Shown here piece after piece: positions 55,052 through 63,552 of a DNA stretch of 64,000 nucleotides; the stretch's first letter is position 1; each line of letters starts with the position of its first letter. Origin of the DNA: Megasphaera stantonii (GTDB lineage: Bacteria > Bacillota > Negativicutes > Veillonellales > Megasphaeraceae); contig NZ_CP029462.1 in NCBI RefSeq assembly GCF_003367905.1, positions 124,001 through 188,000 on the forward strand. The letters run 5' to 3'. The notes below the pieces were generated by a model that searched no databases, was not told the origin of the DNA, and saw only the letters and a list, made by a program, of their open reading frames with translations. The position numbers were made by a program, and so were the translations under genes.

Positions 55052-56065
55052 TCATTCCTTTCCGCTTTGTCCGAAGACGCCGCCGCGCACTAATACGGCC
55101 ATGACATAGTGTTCGTCTTCCTCACATTCCAGCGCTTCTCCTACAGAGTATTTATCAAATAAGGTATAAAAATCCTTCTTGCTCGTGCCTGTCCGATAGG
55201 CTTTCCCCAAATTCGTAACGGCGCCGTACGGTTCTATCGCAATGGGACGCAGGACGTCGTCGTATTCCGGATACCACGTATCAATAGTCCTCAAGGCATT
55301 GCCTAACTTTTGAGAATGCATAGCCGCTGTATCGTTTACGGCGTATAAAATCTTGCTTTTTTCACTCTTCTTGTCGAGGACTAATTCTTCGCTCGGATAT
55401 ACTTCTTGTCCACGGCCCAGCAGCACATTGGCTTCGACATCAAGAAAAAGATACGGTTTAGTGCCGCACAAGGCGTCGGCAATGCAGTTTGCCAGAGCTA
55501 AGATATTGGCATCTTCATCGTCAAAATCGCGTAAGCTGTAGTCGTACGCATTAAATACCCATTGTGATTCCAGCTCTTTTGCCGTCACGATAATTTCTAT
55601 TTGCTCTGCGCCGACGCGATTTCTCCACAAAAACCGTCCGTTAGCAATATTGAAAGCATATCGTTTCGCTAATTCGGTAAAGCCGTAACGGTCTTTATAA
55701 GCTTGGATCATGCCGTTGATTTTCTGATAGTGTTCTTCATTATTACAGGCTGACGGCTGCTGCACCGGCAAAAATTTCAGTGTAAAACAAAGCTTTAACG
55801 TATCGCATTCCATAGATAAAGAAGCGCTGTCTACAGTTTGCAAATTTGCTTTTTCTACTTCTGCATTCAGTTTTGCCGGGTCATTTTTAACGGCGTTCTT
55901 CAGCCGATTGGAAATAGTGCCCCGCACCGATTTTTCTGCTAAGCGAATCGGAGTTTTTTCCGCCTTCCTCACATCCCACTGCGTTTCATACATATATCCG
56001 TCCGAAGGAACCATCCGCTTTTCAAAGGCCAATACAGACGCGATAACAGAATCTCTTTTTGCCAT
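55052..56065 (-). CDS. cas7f: Cas7f / Csy3 backbone protein
   Basis: Csy3 forms the six-subunit spine that holds the crRNA and flips out every sixth base. The 337-residue protein has the family-like start VLAFEKRMVPSDGYMYETQW, the FAFNIANGRFLWRN-like segment (YAFNIANGRFLWRNRVGAEQ) and TGTSKKDFYTL near the end. The ATG follows a strong AAAGGAGGAG site, in line with the high copy number needed. Four bases separate it from csy4. Confidence 0.95.
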   Translation of the reverse strand: MAKRDSVIASVLAFEKRMVPSDGYMYETQWDVRKAEKTPIRLAEKSVRGTISNRLKNAVKNDPAKLNAEVEKANLQTVDSASLSMECDTLKLCFTLKFLPVQQPSACNNEEHYQKINGMIQAYKDRYGFTELAKRYAFNIANGRFLWRNRVGAEQIEIIVTAKELESQWVFNAYDYSLRDFDDEDANILALANCIADALCGTKPYLFLDVEANVLLGRGQEVYPSEELVLDKKSEKSKILYAVNDTAAMHSQKLGNALRTIDTWYPEYDDVLRPIAIEPYGAVTNLGKAYRTGTSKKDFYTLFDKYSVGEALECEEDEHYVMAVLVRGGVFGQSGKE

Positions 56066-56080
56066 AACAAACTCCTCCTT

Positions 56081-56974
56081 TTACTGCAACTTCTGATTTC
56101 TGCAAATATATAGTCCCTGTTCTTCATCGTATTCATAGTGCCACATCATGTCGTCAATATCATCAAATTGATACGGCATCTTAAACTCGCCCAGCGTAAC
56201 GATATTTTCGGCAAAGCGATGCGGTTTTGTCATATCTCTCTGATGAGATACCTGCATCAGCGGCGATATCGCCTTAAATCCTACAGAAATGGGAATAATC
56301 CAGCCGGGTATTGCTCTTTCGTACGTCCAATCCGTACGATCCGATTCGGATGACGAATCGGCATGGCAATGAATCCTCAAAAACTTCAGCAATGTATCCA
56401 ACCCATCTTCGGAACCAGCGGCTTCCTGCTCCAGTATATCCCGCCGTTCAATCAGCACATATCCAGGCATCATCTTGGCAATAAGCGGCTTATACCCATA
56501 GTCTTTTTCCTCGTCAATATATACGATCTCTGCCTTACCGGCTTTGAGAATATCTCCAGAAGCGATTTTCATAGTTGGCAGCAGCATTGTGATCGCATGT
56601 TCACATCGCTCCTTATATTCCGGAAGAACCCGGCTCGTTTCGATTACCAAGGTTACAGTCACATGAACTCGTGCTTCGGCAATAAACGGCGGCCGTTCGT
56701 AGGCTCCGCCTTTCTTTTTCAGCGGATTGGCCGTCCCGATAATCGCGTTTCTGTACCCTTTTTGAACCTGTAAATTACAGGAATGGCAGACAACAGCCGT
56801 TTTAGAAAATGTAATATCTGAAAAAATGGGGTCCCATACCGATAGGTTCCGCTGCAGAGCATGCACAGCTCCCAGCCATGCTGTCATTGCCGGAAAGCCA
56901 ATGGTATAGGTGCTGCTCATCGCATTGGCATTGTGAATCTGCACATCAGGCAATACGATATACGTCTTCATCAT
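56081..56974 (-). CDS. cas5f: Cas5f / Csy2
   Basis: Csy2 pairs with Csy1 to form the tail of the Csy complex at the 5' handle of the crRNA. The protein of about 297 residues has the typical N-terminus YIVLPDVQIHNANAMSSTYT and the FPAMTAWLGAVHALQR block. GWIIPISVGFKAISPL lies in the last third. I chose ATG 56974, whose A-TG-A overlaps the csy1 stop; ATGs two codons up and one down are possible. Confidence 0.93.
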   Translation of the reverse strand: MMKTYIVLPDVQIHNANAMSSTYTIGFPAMTAWLGAVHALQRNLSVWDPIFSDITFSKTAVVCHSCNLQVQKGYRNAIIGTANPLKKKGGAYERPPFIAEARVHVTVTLVIETSRVLPEYKERCEHAITMLLPTMKIASGDILKAGKAEIVYIDEEKDYGYKPLIAKMMPGYVLIERRDILEQEAAGSEDGLDTLLKFLRIHCHADSSSESDRTDWTYERAIPGWIIPISVGFKAISPLMQVSHQRDMTKPHRFAENIVTLGEFKMPYQFDDIDDMMWHYEYDEEQGLYICRNQKLQ

Positions 56975-58128
56975 TCGCATCTCACCGCCTTATCCAGCTC
57001 ATCTCTGAACTTATGCTTAAAAAAGTGCATTTCTCCATCCCCTAAGGTGCAGCTTTCTTTCTTCAATATATATTCATAAGTACGTATTACCCAGCGTCCA
57101 AAATCAGCACTCAGCTCCTCACGCCATTCTTCTTCTTTCCGCTGCAGCGCATAATGAGGATCTAGCCAAATTTTCTGATGCTGCGGCAAGGACGCATAGG
57201 CTCCGTCGTCGCTCCATCCCTCACCCTCGCGGCGAAGGGCATAGGCCGTCATCATAGCCTGGGAAATAAGCTGATCTATATACGCTCTTACGGCGTCGCG
57301 GATTTGCTTATTATTCCTGTCCTCTTTAAACAGTACATGAAGTTCCTTAAATATGTACTTATAATTTCTAAATGAAAGGGATTCCCTAAAAAAATTCCTT
57401 TTAGGTTTCCGCACTTGCCGGCCAGACAGTACAGGCGGCAGCGAGGGCAGCAAGTACGCCGTTCCTCCGTTGGCGCTGTTTAAATAGCTGATATTCTGGG
57501 GTTTTGTCCCACCGAAGGAAATAGCCGTCAAATCCCAAAGTTCATCATAATCAGCACCAGCCTCACGGCACTGCTTCCGGTGTTCGTCTAATTGTTTAAC
57601 CTTTCCTTTCAGTTTCAGCAATACGCTGGAAGACGGCATGACCGTCAGCAAGTGATAGGCATTGCCCCCAATAGGAAAATATACTTGCTTAAGCAGTCCG
57701 TCGGTCGTATCGGGGAAGCTCGGCTGACTGCATTGCAGGATCCGTTCTTTAAAGATATGATACAATGCCTCGTCTAGGTGCAAAGCTTTAAATTCTTCTT
57801 CTACCAAAGAGCTTCCTGTTACTACATGAAAAAATACATTATGACCATCGTCCAAAAGTTTATCAAACAATAATTTAGCTGTCCCCATATACGCGGCGTT
57901 GACAGAAACATCTACATCATGAGCCGAATTCGACGTAGCAACATATCCTTTGCAAGGAGAATCAGACGTATCGTATAGGGTTACTTTAGCATCTGGATGG
58001 GAAAACTTTCCGACATGCGTAGCTATCTTGCAGAAGGGAATCTCATCTATCCGTTTTTGCATCCATTCCGTCACTGACAGCTTCTTGTTTTCTGCCTGTT
58101 CTTCTATGTACGTCTTAAGAATTCCCAT
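56971..58128 (-). CDS. cas8f: Cas8f / Csy1 large subunit
   Basis: Csy1 is the type I-F large subunit that reads the CC/GG PAM and starts R-loop opening. The protein of about 385 residues shows the family-like KVTLYDTSDSPCKGYVATSN, GGTKPQNISYLNSANGGTAYLLPSLPP-type region (given in part as GGTKPQNISYLNSANGG) and KRNFFRESLSFRNYKY. It heads the csy1-csy4 operon. I used ATG 58128, eight bases after GGAG. Its promoter at 58182-58210 overlaps the predicted target of the CreR-like RNA. Confidence 0.93.
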   Translation of the reverse strand: MGILKTYIEEQAENKKLSVTEWMQKRIDEIPFCKIATHVGKFSHPDAKVTLYDTSDSPCKGYVATSNSAHDVDVSVNAAYMGTAKLLFDKLLDDGHNVFFHVVTGSSLVEEEFKALHLDEALYHIFKERILQCSQPSFPDTTDGLLKQVYFPIGGNAYHLLTVMPSSSVLLKLKGKVKQLDEHRKQCREAGADYDELWDLTAISFGGTKPQNISYLNSANGGTAYLLPSLPPVLSGRQVRKPKRNFFRESLSFRNYKYIFKELHVLFKEDRNNKQIRDAVRAYIDQLISQAMMTAYALRREGEGWSDDGAYASLPQHQKIWLDPHYALQRKEEEWREELSADFGRWVIRTYEYILKKESCTLGDGEMHFFKHKFRDELDKAVRCE

Positions 58129-58158
58129 AATCATCACTCCGTTTCCATTGTATAATAT

Positions 58159-58178
58159 CCATTTTATTTTATTTTATA
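58159..58178 (+). promoter_or_regulatory. Predicted CreR target: CC PAM plus 18-nt protospacer at the csy1 start site
   Basis: CC at 58159-58160 is followed by ATTTTATTTTATTTTATA (58161-58178). Against the mini-spacer it matches at 15 of 18 positions, and the three mismatches are at 6, 12 and 18. The likely csy1 transcription start (about 58175) lies inside it. Confidence 0.75.
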
Positions 58179-58181
58179 AAT

Positions 58182-58210
58182 GTTATACTATAATTAGGGG
58201 AAAATGACAA
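58182..58210 (-). promoter_or_regulatory. Promoter of csy1-csy2-csy3-csy4
   Basis: TTGTCA (58205-58210) and TATAAC (58182-58187) are spaced 17 bp, about 55 bp before the csy1 start codon. The CreR-like target covers the start site just downstream of the -10. Confidence 0.75.
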
Positions 58211-58363
58211 CTATCTGAACATATACCCATTCCTAAAGAGTTGCTGTGACACGCCTTATATTGGTCAATCCAGCATGCTATTATCTCTCCCGTACAACTC
58301 TCTAACGAAAAAACGCCAACATCCAATTGAACCAGATAAAATGCAATTCCATATCCAAAAAAG

Positions 58364-58389
58364 AAAAAAGCCAGCCTGAATTAGCTGGC
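58364..58389 (-). terminator. Terminator of the CreR-like transcript
   Basis: GCCAGC pairs with GCTGGC (58370-58375 with 58384-58389) around an 8-nt loop, and six T follow on the minus strand. Confidence 0.7.
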
Positions 58390-58584
58390 AGAGAAAAAAG
58401 TTCATGCAAACAACAGCGGCACGTTCCGCACAAGTGCTCCGGACAGTGACAGAAAGTACATAGTTCCGGAAACACCATTTACAGCTGCTCACATCCATAG
58501 AACAAATAGCTCGTCAAACTGCCTTTGCGGCAGATACTCATAAATTAAAAAAAAATTTTCTAAACTGCTTATCCAGCAGATATT
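58364..58584 (-). ncRNA. creR: CreR-like cas-regulating RNA with two pseudo-repeats
   Basis: The RNA begins at a degenerate I-F repeat (pseudo-repeat 1, 58557-58584) with 23 of 28 bases conserved. Its stem CTGCT/AGCAG is held by a compensatory pair change and its handle TTTAGAAA is intact. An 18-nt mini-spacer (58539-58556) reads ATTTTTTTTTAATTTATG. Pseudo-repeat 2 (58511-58538) keeps the native CTGCC/GGCAG stem but has lost the handle. The RNA then runs to a terminator near 58364. Csy4 should cut it to an 8+18+20-nt crRNA-like guide. The guide fits the csy1 start region next to a CC PAM, which suggests autorepression. The symbol marks analogy with CreR RNAs. Confidence 0.75.
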
Positions 58585-58587
58585 CTC

Positions 58588-58616
58588 ATTATACCATGGA
58601 CATAAAAGCCTAACAA
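58588..58616 (-). promoter_or_regulatory. Promoter of the CreR-like RNA
   Basis: TTGTTA (58611-58616) and consensus TATAAT (58588-58593) are spaced 17 bp. The predicted start, about seven bases on, falls on the first bases of pseudo-repeat 1. Confidence 0.82.
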
Positions 58617-58705
58617 TGCCGAGATTGCTAGCGCTGCCACCGATAAAGGTAATCTTTTATACGTCTTTGCCGGTCTGAAATAGTTTCATGCCTATAACTC
58701 TGTTT

Positions 58706-61700
58706 TCATCTCATCTTTTTGAATATGCCGAATTGATCGTCATAAAACCATGTTTCATCGCCGCTATCAACGGGTAAAGTAATTTCTCCGTATTTGTTAG
58801 ATAGCGTCTCCAGCAGCTCTTCTTCCGGAAGGTCGTCGTCTTCTGGAATGCGGCGACAAAGCGCGTCTTCATATGTACGCGGCAGCCATATTCTTTCGGC
58901 CCCATATTCTATAGTATCTTGTTTAATATGCAGCGTATCTCCGCAGTCAATACATTCGCCGTCTTCATACATAGAAAAGTGAATCTTCCCGTCTCTATAT
59001 ACGCCTATAAGCTTCCTATCAGCCTGGCCCTCACGAAACCGGTTGAATGTCTGCGGCAGCGCCGTAAGCCACCAATACTCGTCAATCCAGCCGGACAGTC
59101 CCTGCGGCCCTGGCTCAGCACTGTTAAAATCTTCCATTGTCATATGTTCCAAGTCGATTAATAGGGAAACGTCTTTTTTATCGGTGCCATTCATGACAGG
59201 CTTTCGTATACGCAGTACGGCGTCGATTTTTTTATGAAAGGCTCCTTCATCTATAATATCATGCAGGTCGTGACTGCGGAGATGATACGGCTTGACTTCG
59301 TATCCCGGCTTTGTAAAGGCCTGCGGCTTACCCTGAAGAGCTTTTATATTGTACTGCATTACAGCAATATTCGGCTTTATAATATCCGCATACACCATGC
59401 GATGGCGCAGCACGCGCCCAGCCAGCTGAATAAAAGAACGATATGACGACGGCTCGACGACAGCCCAGTCAAAATCATGGTCCCGGCCAATTTCTTCTAC
59501 AGGCGTTGCGACGACGATAAACAAGACGTTATCTTCCTCAACGCTATCTAAATGGCGGCGAATCACCGGGTCTCGTATATCTATCGGAACGGAGCTGTCG
59601 TACTTTCGTTTCAAGACGGCGTCTAAATATTTTTCCTGCTCATGGCGCATAATCAGAAGTTGCCGACTATGGTAGGTCATAATCCGAATAGCATATCCTT
59701 TCGGCAGCATGCATTCGCTGCTCAGCAAATACGAGCTGCACGCCACGCAGGGATTGATATTAGCCAGGCGGATAAGGCCAAAGGATACGCGTTTTTTCGT
59801 CCTTTTATCAATAATGTAATTATCATCATGCAGGGCAACTGCCGCCTTCTTGGCCGCCTCAAAAAATCGGGTAATCCGGCTTCCCCCTTCCGGAGCCTCT
59901 GGGATGTCAACGATTATGCCTTTTCGTTTGATGACTTGCTTTTCCAAATGCTGTACCCGTTTATCGACAAAAGCGCCATGCATTGCTTCATAAGCCTGAA
60001 AGTCACCCATAGCAATCCGGCCTGCTACGGTCTTAAACTCATCGCACAAGACGACGCCGCACTTCTTTGCTTCGGTAAAAAACTGATTATAGCAGGCTAA
60101 GCCGCGCATATACGCCCGGAACATACCCTGAGCCAAATCAGGCGGTATCGTCGCCGAAGATATGGCTACGCTCCGTCCCATCATTCCGGCTAAATGAACT
60201 AATCGTGAAATGGCAATTAAATCTTTTTTATCAAAATCATCAATTTCATCGATGACCAAGTCGGACGACATGAGGCGCAGCAACGGAAGCATATATTTTC
60301 CGCCGCGTATGGTCTCTGTCGCAGCCATCATATAATCTATCGTCGCAGTCAAGACGGGCTTATACAAAAAGGCCTTATACTTTTGCGGGTTATGCTGGAA
60401 AAATATGTCTAAAAACGCCGTCTGTTCTGCATTGCATGTATCTTCATAGTCCAATTCCTCCTGCAGCAGGGCTTCTGTTTCTCCTACAGATGACATATCC
60501 TCTTCAGCCATTTTATCTTGTTCATGGAGCGACTGGATGACGCTGGAGCCAATCATAACGGCTAATTCGCTTTTATCCAGCCCGATTCGGGTCCTATACT
60601 CGTCTCCCGTCTGCAGCGTAAGAGTCCGCAATCCAAGAGCCAAGACGTAGCGAAGAGATTTTCCATCTTCTGATACAGCATTCATGAGCTTAGCATTGGC
60701 AATCGTTTTCCCGCATCCCGTACTCGCCATATTTACGATGAAATAGGCCATCTTCCCTCGTTCTCTCTGCCGGAATTGCTTGATTTTTTCAACAGCTCCA
60801 TCTTGCCAGCGGAAAGACCTGGGACTTTGCTTCTTCAGAAAGGCAATATCTTCTGCCTTTTCCATCCGGGCAGCAAAGTTCGGCAATTGATGAGCTATCT
60901 GCAAGGCCTGTTCCATAACGGAAACGACGTGCTCCTCCAAGGATTGTTTTAATCCTTTATTGCGATCCGTATTGGCCCATAACTCAACAGAGCTCCACGA
61001 ATGCTTCTTTTTATACGTTGCTTTTCCTGTATCTTCACAAGGCAGTGAAGAAATGTAATGGTCAGAGAGCATCAGGCACAATCGGGCATAGGTGACTATG
61101 CTGCGAAAGGCCAGATCTCCCTCCCGAATCAGCGTACACAAAACACTTTCTTCGCGAAGCATCCTGGCAGCCCATTTTTTCAAAGCTTTTTGCCAAAGGA
61201 GCCCGTCATCCCACAACAATCCTTGCTGAAAGGAAAAGCACTGTTTTTCTCTTTTCCCTTCTTCTTCATCACTTTGCTGTCTGCTGTATCCCCAGGAAGC
61301 ACGTATGCGCTCTATCATTTGCTGGAAGGAATACACGCCGTCGCTTTGGTACCCAGTTCTGTCATTCTCATCATCTATATATGGCAGCCGGTGATGAGAT
61401 AGGATAATCCACGCCAGCATACTAGCAATAGGCGGCATAGAGCCTAACGTCTCCATATTCTTGCCTGCCAGCTCAGCCAATGCTTTCGTATTAATTGTTC
61501 CTTCTGCCAAGGCAGTCAACCATTTCTTATCGTCATCATATGCGTCCGTATACCGCACTAAGGCTTCCAGCAATTTGCAGGATACCCATTCATGGCGAAA
61601 CGGATCGGCTTCCAGTTTTCCCTTTCCAGCTGTTTTTAACTTATGCTGAAACAAATCCGACGCCTTACCCCAGTCATGAAGCAGCGCTGCCAAGGCGGCA

Positions 61701-62044
61701 ATCGCTTTAATCAGGGACAAATACTGCCAATCGTTTTCCCATTCACTGTGCACGATATTTTTTGACGTATAATGCACTGGCACAATTCCTTCTTCATTAA
61801 ACTTGCTGCGCTTTCCTACGATCCATACCAGCTCGCTTCGGCTGCGAGAACGAATCCAATGACACGAAACAGCCGTACTCTTTGTCGCGCTGCGCCGCAA
61901 CAGTGTCCTAACCGTCGCAAGCCCCTCTTCCGTAATGACCGTTTTCCAGGTATCCGTGCCGATTCGCAGGGCAAAGCTGTCTAAAATCCTTCTGACAACA
62001 GGAATGGATTTTCCTTCGCTTTTACTGACAAAAATTACCATCAT
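58706..62044 (-). CDS. cas3f: Cas2-Cas3 fusion nuclease-helicase (type I-F)
   Basis: The fused protein joins spacer capture (Cas2) with target shredding (Cas3), a mark of type I-F. Of its 1112 residues, about 1-95 form the Cas2-like part (VRRILDSFALRIGTDTWKT, HWIRSRSRSELVWIVGK). The HD nuclease follows with LLHDWGKASDLFQHK (His123-Asp124) and SHHRLPY. The helicase has Walker A STGCGKT near 442, VIDEIDDFD, SSATIPPDL and the late RVLRH motif. The start overlaps the cas1 stop as ATGA. It ends 578 bp before csy1, and that gap holds the CreR-like RNA. Confidence 0.96.
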   Translation of the reverse strand: MMVIFVSKSEGKSIPVVRRILDSFALRIGTDTWKTVITEEGLATVRTLLRRSATKSTAVSCHWIRSRSRSELVWIVGKRSKFNEEGIVPVHYTSKNIVHSEWENDWQYLSLIKAIAALAALLHDWGKASDLFQHKLKTAGKGKLEADPFRHEWVSCKLLEALVRYTDAYDDDKKWLTALAEGTINTKALAELAGKNMETLGSMPPIASMLAWIILSHHRLPYIDDENDRTGYQSDGVYSFQQMIERIRASWGYSRQQSDEEEGKREKQCFSFQQGLLWDDGLLWQKALKKWAARMLREESVLCTLIREGDLAFRSIVTYARLCLMLSDHYISSLPCEDTGKATYKKKHSWSSVELWANTDRNKGLKQSLEEHVVSVMEQALQIAHQLPNFAARMEKAEDIAFLKKQSPRSFRWQDGAVEKIKQFRQRERGKMAYFIVNMASTGCGKTIANAKLMNAVSEDGKSLRYVLALGLRTLTLQTGDEYRTRIGLDKSELAVMIGSSVIQSLHEQDKMAEEDMSSVGETEALLQEELDYEDTCNAEQTAFLDIFFQHNPQKYKAFLYKPVLTATIDYMMAATETIRGGKYMLPLLRLMSSDLVIDEIDDFDKKDLIAISRLVHLAGMMGRSVAISSATIPPDLAQGMFRAYMRGLACYNQFFTEAKKCGVVLCDEFKTVAGRIAMGDFQAYEAMHGAFVDKRVQHLEKQVIKRKGIIVDIPEAPEGGSRITRFFEAAKKAAVALHDDNYIIDKRTKKRVSFGLIRLANINPCVACSSYLLSSECMLPKGYAIRIMTYHSRQLLIMRHEQEKYLDAVLKRKYDSSVPIDIRDPVIRRHLDSVEEDNVLFIVVATPVEEIGRDHDFDWAVVEPSSYRSFIQLAGRVLRHRMVYADIIKPNIAVMQYNIKALQGKPQAFTKPGYEVKPYHLRSHDLHDIIDEGAFHKKIDAVLRIRKPVMNGTDKKDVSLLIDLEHMTMEDFNSAEPGPQGLSGWIDEYWWLTALPQTFNRFREGQADRKLIGVYRDGKIHFSMYEDGECIDCGDTLHIKQDTIEYGAERIWLPRTYEDALCRRIPEDDDLPEEELLETLSNKYGEITLPVDSGDETWFYDDQFGIFKKMR

Positions 62045-63024
62045 ACGACATCACCCCCACTGCGGGCAAACATTGTGCTGCACTCCTTGACCTGAGAAAA
62101 CATAAAATCCAGCGCTTTGTGTTCTGTAAATTTCTGCAAGCAGACCTGCCTGAATTCCTGATCTGTCGTATTCCTTTCCGCACAAATAAAGGCCCAAGGC
62201 AGGACGATGGCATCCTTTATCAAATCGGCCACATCAAAAACCAGCGCGCCGCGCCGCGTTTTTCCATGCATGACAGCAAACCCATGAGGAATCCCCAATA
62301 CCCATAAGGTACAGGCCGCCAGCCCATAGGCCAGATAATTGCCATGGTTCAAAAAGACATTTGCTTTGTCATCGCCTTGCTGCCGTCTTGTAAATTCTCC
62401 CCAGTCCGATTGTTTGGCCGCATACTTGTAAAGCTTTTTCGTAAATGCAGCTTCTTTCGTAAGCAGTTCCGTCACGTTTCCCGCCTTGGGAATCTCTTTT
62501 TCATAAGTCTTTAACGCTTGTTTTATTTCCAAATCGTCACAATCAAACAGTTCATCCTGCAGTTCCCTGTCCTTACCCCAAACAGTACGTAAAAACTGGC
62601 ACCGTTCCTGTTGAAAGGCCTTAGCCGCCTCCAAGCGCTTCGCCTCGTCAAACCAAAAGGACAGCCATCCCTGCACATATACAGTCGGCCTGTATTCGCT
62701 CTGCGGATTCAGCCATTCTATTTCCGAACCGGCAAACAAAGGCGTACTGCCTCCTCCACAGAACCCAACCAGAACGCCGGCACTGGCCAATAACCGCATA
62801 GCCGCCTGCGTAATAGACGTACCTGTTCCCAATAAAATTACCGTCGTATTGGCAATCGGGATGTTCCAGTACAAATTTTCCTTTTCCGTCTCTGTCAAAT
62901 AGACAATACGGCCGTTCTTCTGCATGACACGGCATTTCTCCAGATAGAAGACATTGGCTCGCTTGGAATGAAGAATCGTTTTTAAATCGGAAGACGTTAG
63001 GTTCTGTTTCATAGGGCATCTCAT
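62041..63024 (-). CDS. cas1: Cas1 integrase (type I-F)
   Basis: Cas1 inserts new spacers into the array. The 327-residue protein starts with the type I-F-like SSDLKTILHSKRANVFYLEKC (in part) and RVMQKNGRIVYLTETEKEN. It has the NTTVILLGTGTSITQAAMRLLA block and the catalytic metal site region LNHGNYLAYGLAACTLWVLGI with GFAVMHGKTRRGALVFDVADL further on (both in part). It is the first gene of the cas1-cas2-3 unit. The array trailer of an I-C type lies 165 bp upstream. Confidence 0.95.
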   Translation of the reverse strand: MRCPMKQNLTSSDLKTILHSKRANVFYLEKCRVMQKNGRIVYLTETEKENLYWNIPIANTTVILLGTGTSITQAAMRLLASAGVLVGFCGGGSTPLFAGSEIEWLNPQSEYRPTVYVQGWLSFWFDEAKRLEAAKAFQQERCQFLRTVWGKDRELQDELFDCDDLEIKQALKTYEKEIPKAGNVTELLTKEAAFTKKLYKYAAKQSDWGEFTRRQQGDDKANVFLNHGNYLAYGLAACTLWVLGIPHGFAVMHGKTRRGALVFDVADLIKDAIVLPWAFICAERNTTDQEFRQVCLQKFTEHKALDFMFSQVKECSTMFARSGGDVV

Positions 63025-63060
63025 CCTTTGCAGAGATATTCTTTAAGGCAAGGTGTTGCT

Positions 63061-63090
63061 ATTTTATTTATTAGTACTGTTATTCGTCAA
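63061..63090 (-). promoter_or_regulatory. Possible cas1 promoter within an inverted repeat
   Basis: TTGACG (63085-63090) and TAAAAT (63061-63066) are spaced 18 bp. The -35 is part of one arm of an 11-bp perfect inverted repeat, GTCAAGAAGCC (63086-63096) with 63121-63131, so a repressor or structure could act here. Confidence 0.45.
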
Positions 63091-63189
63091 GAAGCCTCTC
63101 AATTACGAAACATGTTGCGGGGCTTCTTGACTGGTCAAAATGCTTGCAGAATTCATATTGAATAAACCTAGTATTGTCAGTGTTTAAAC

Positions 63190-63552
63190 ATTTCAATCCG
63201 CACTCCCGTACGAGAAGTGACGAAACCTGACAGCAGTCGTCATGCACAGCGCGACATTTCAATCCGCACTCTCGCACGAGAAGTGACTGTAACGGCCAAT
63301 CCGTTTGACAGCCCGCAGGAAATTTCAATCCGCACCCTCGCACGAGAAGTGACGGAACGTGGTATCCGCTTTCTGAAAGACGAAATCATTTCAATCCACA
63401 CCCTCACACGAGAAGTGACACGACGGCGACCGCATTGCACAGATTAAACTTGTATTTCAATCCACACCCTCGCACGAGAAGTGACGTAAATGAGTTTAGA
63501 TAGTCTGATGACGGGCTTCGATTTCAATCCACACCCTCGCACGAGAAGTGAC
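63190..63552 (-). CRISPR. Type I-C-like CRISPR array, 6 repeats, no I-C cas genes here
   Basis: Six 32-nt repeats start at 63190, 63256, 63322, 63388, 63454 and 63521, with five spacers of 34-35 nt. On the minus strand they begin GTCACTTCTCGTGCGAGG and end GTGGATTGAAAT, the type I-C pattern. The two right-hand repeats are identical. The others gain one to five changes toward the left, the usual decay at the trailer end, so the leader should lie at 63553 onward. It has no relation in sequence to the I-F array. Confidence 0.93.

Noticed and set aside
58265-58498. 77-codon open frame downstream of the CreR-like pseudo-repeats as a real protein gene
   Set aside because: No ribosome site at its first ATG, it crosses the probable terminator at 58364-58389, and no family is recognised. 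Only its last three codons have a good start context, reported as a low-weight finding.
63059-63078. A second target of the CreR-like guide in the cas1 promoter (ATTTTATTTATTAG)
   Set aside because: The preceding bases are CT instead of CC and mismatches fall at positions 10 and 11, which must pair. AT-richness explains the partial match.
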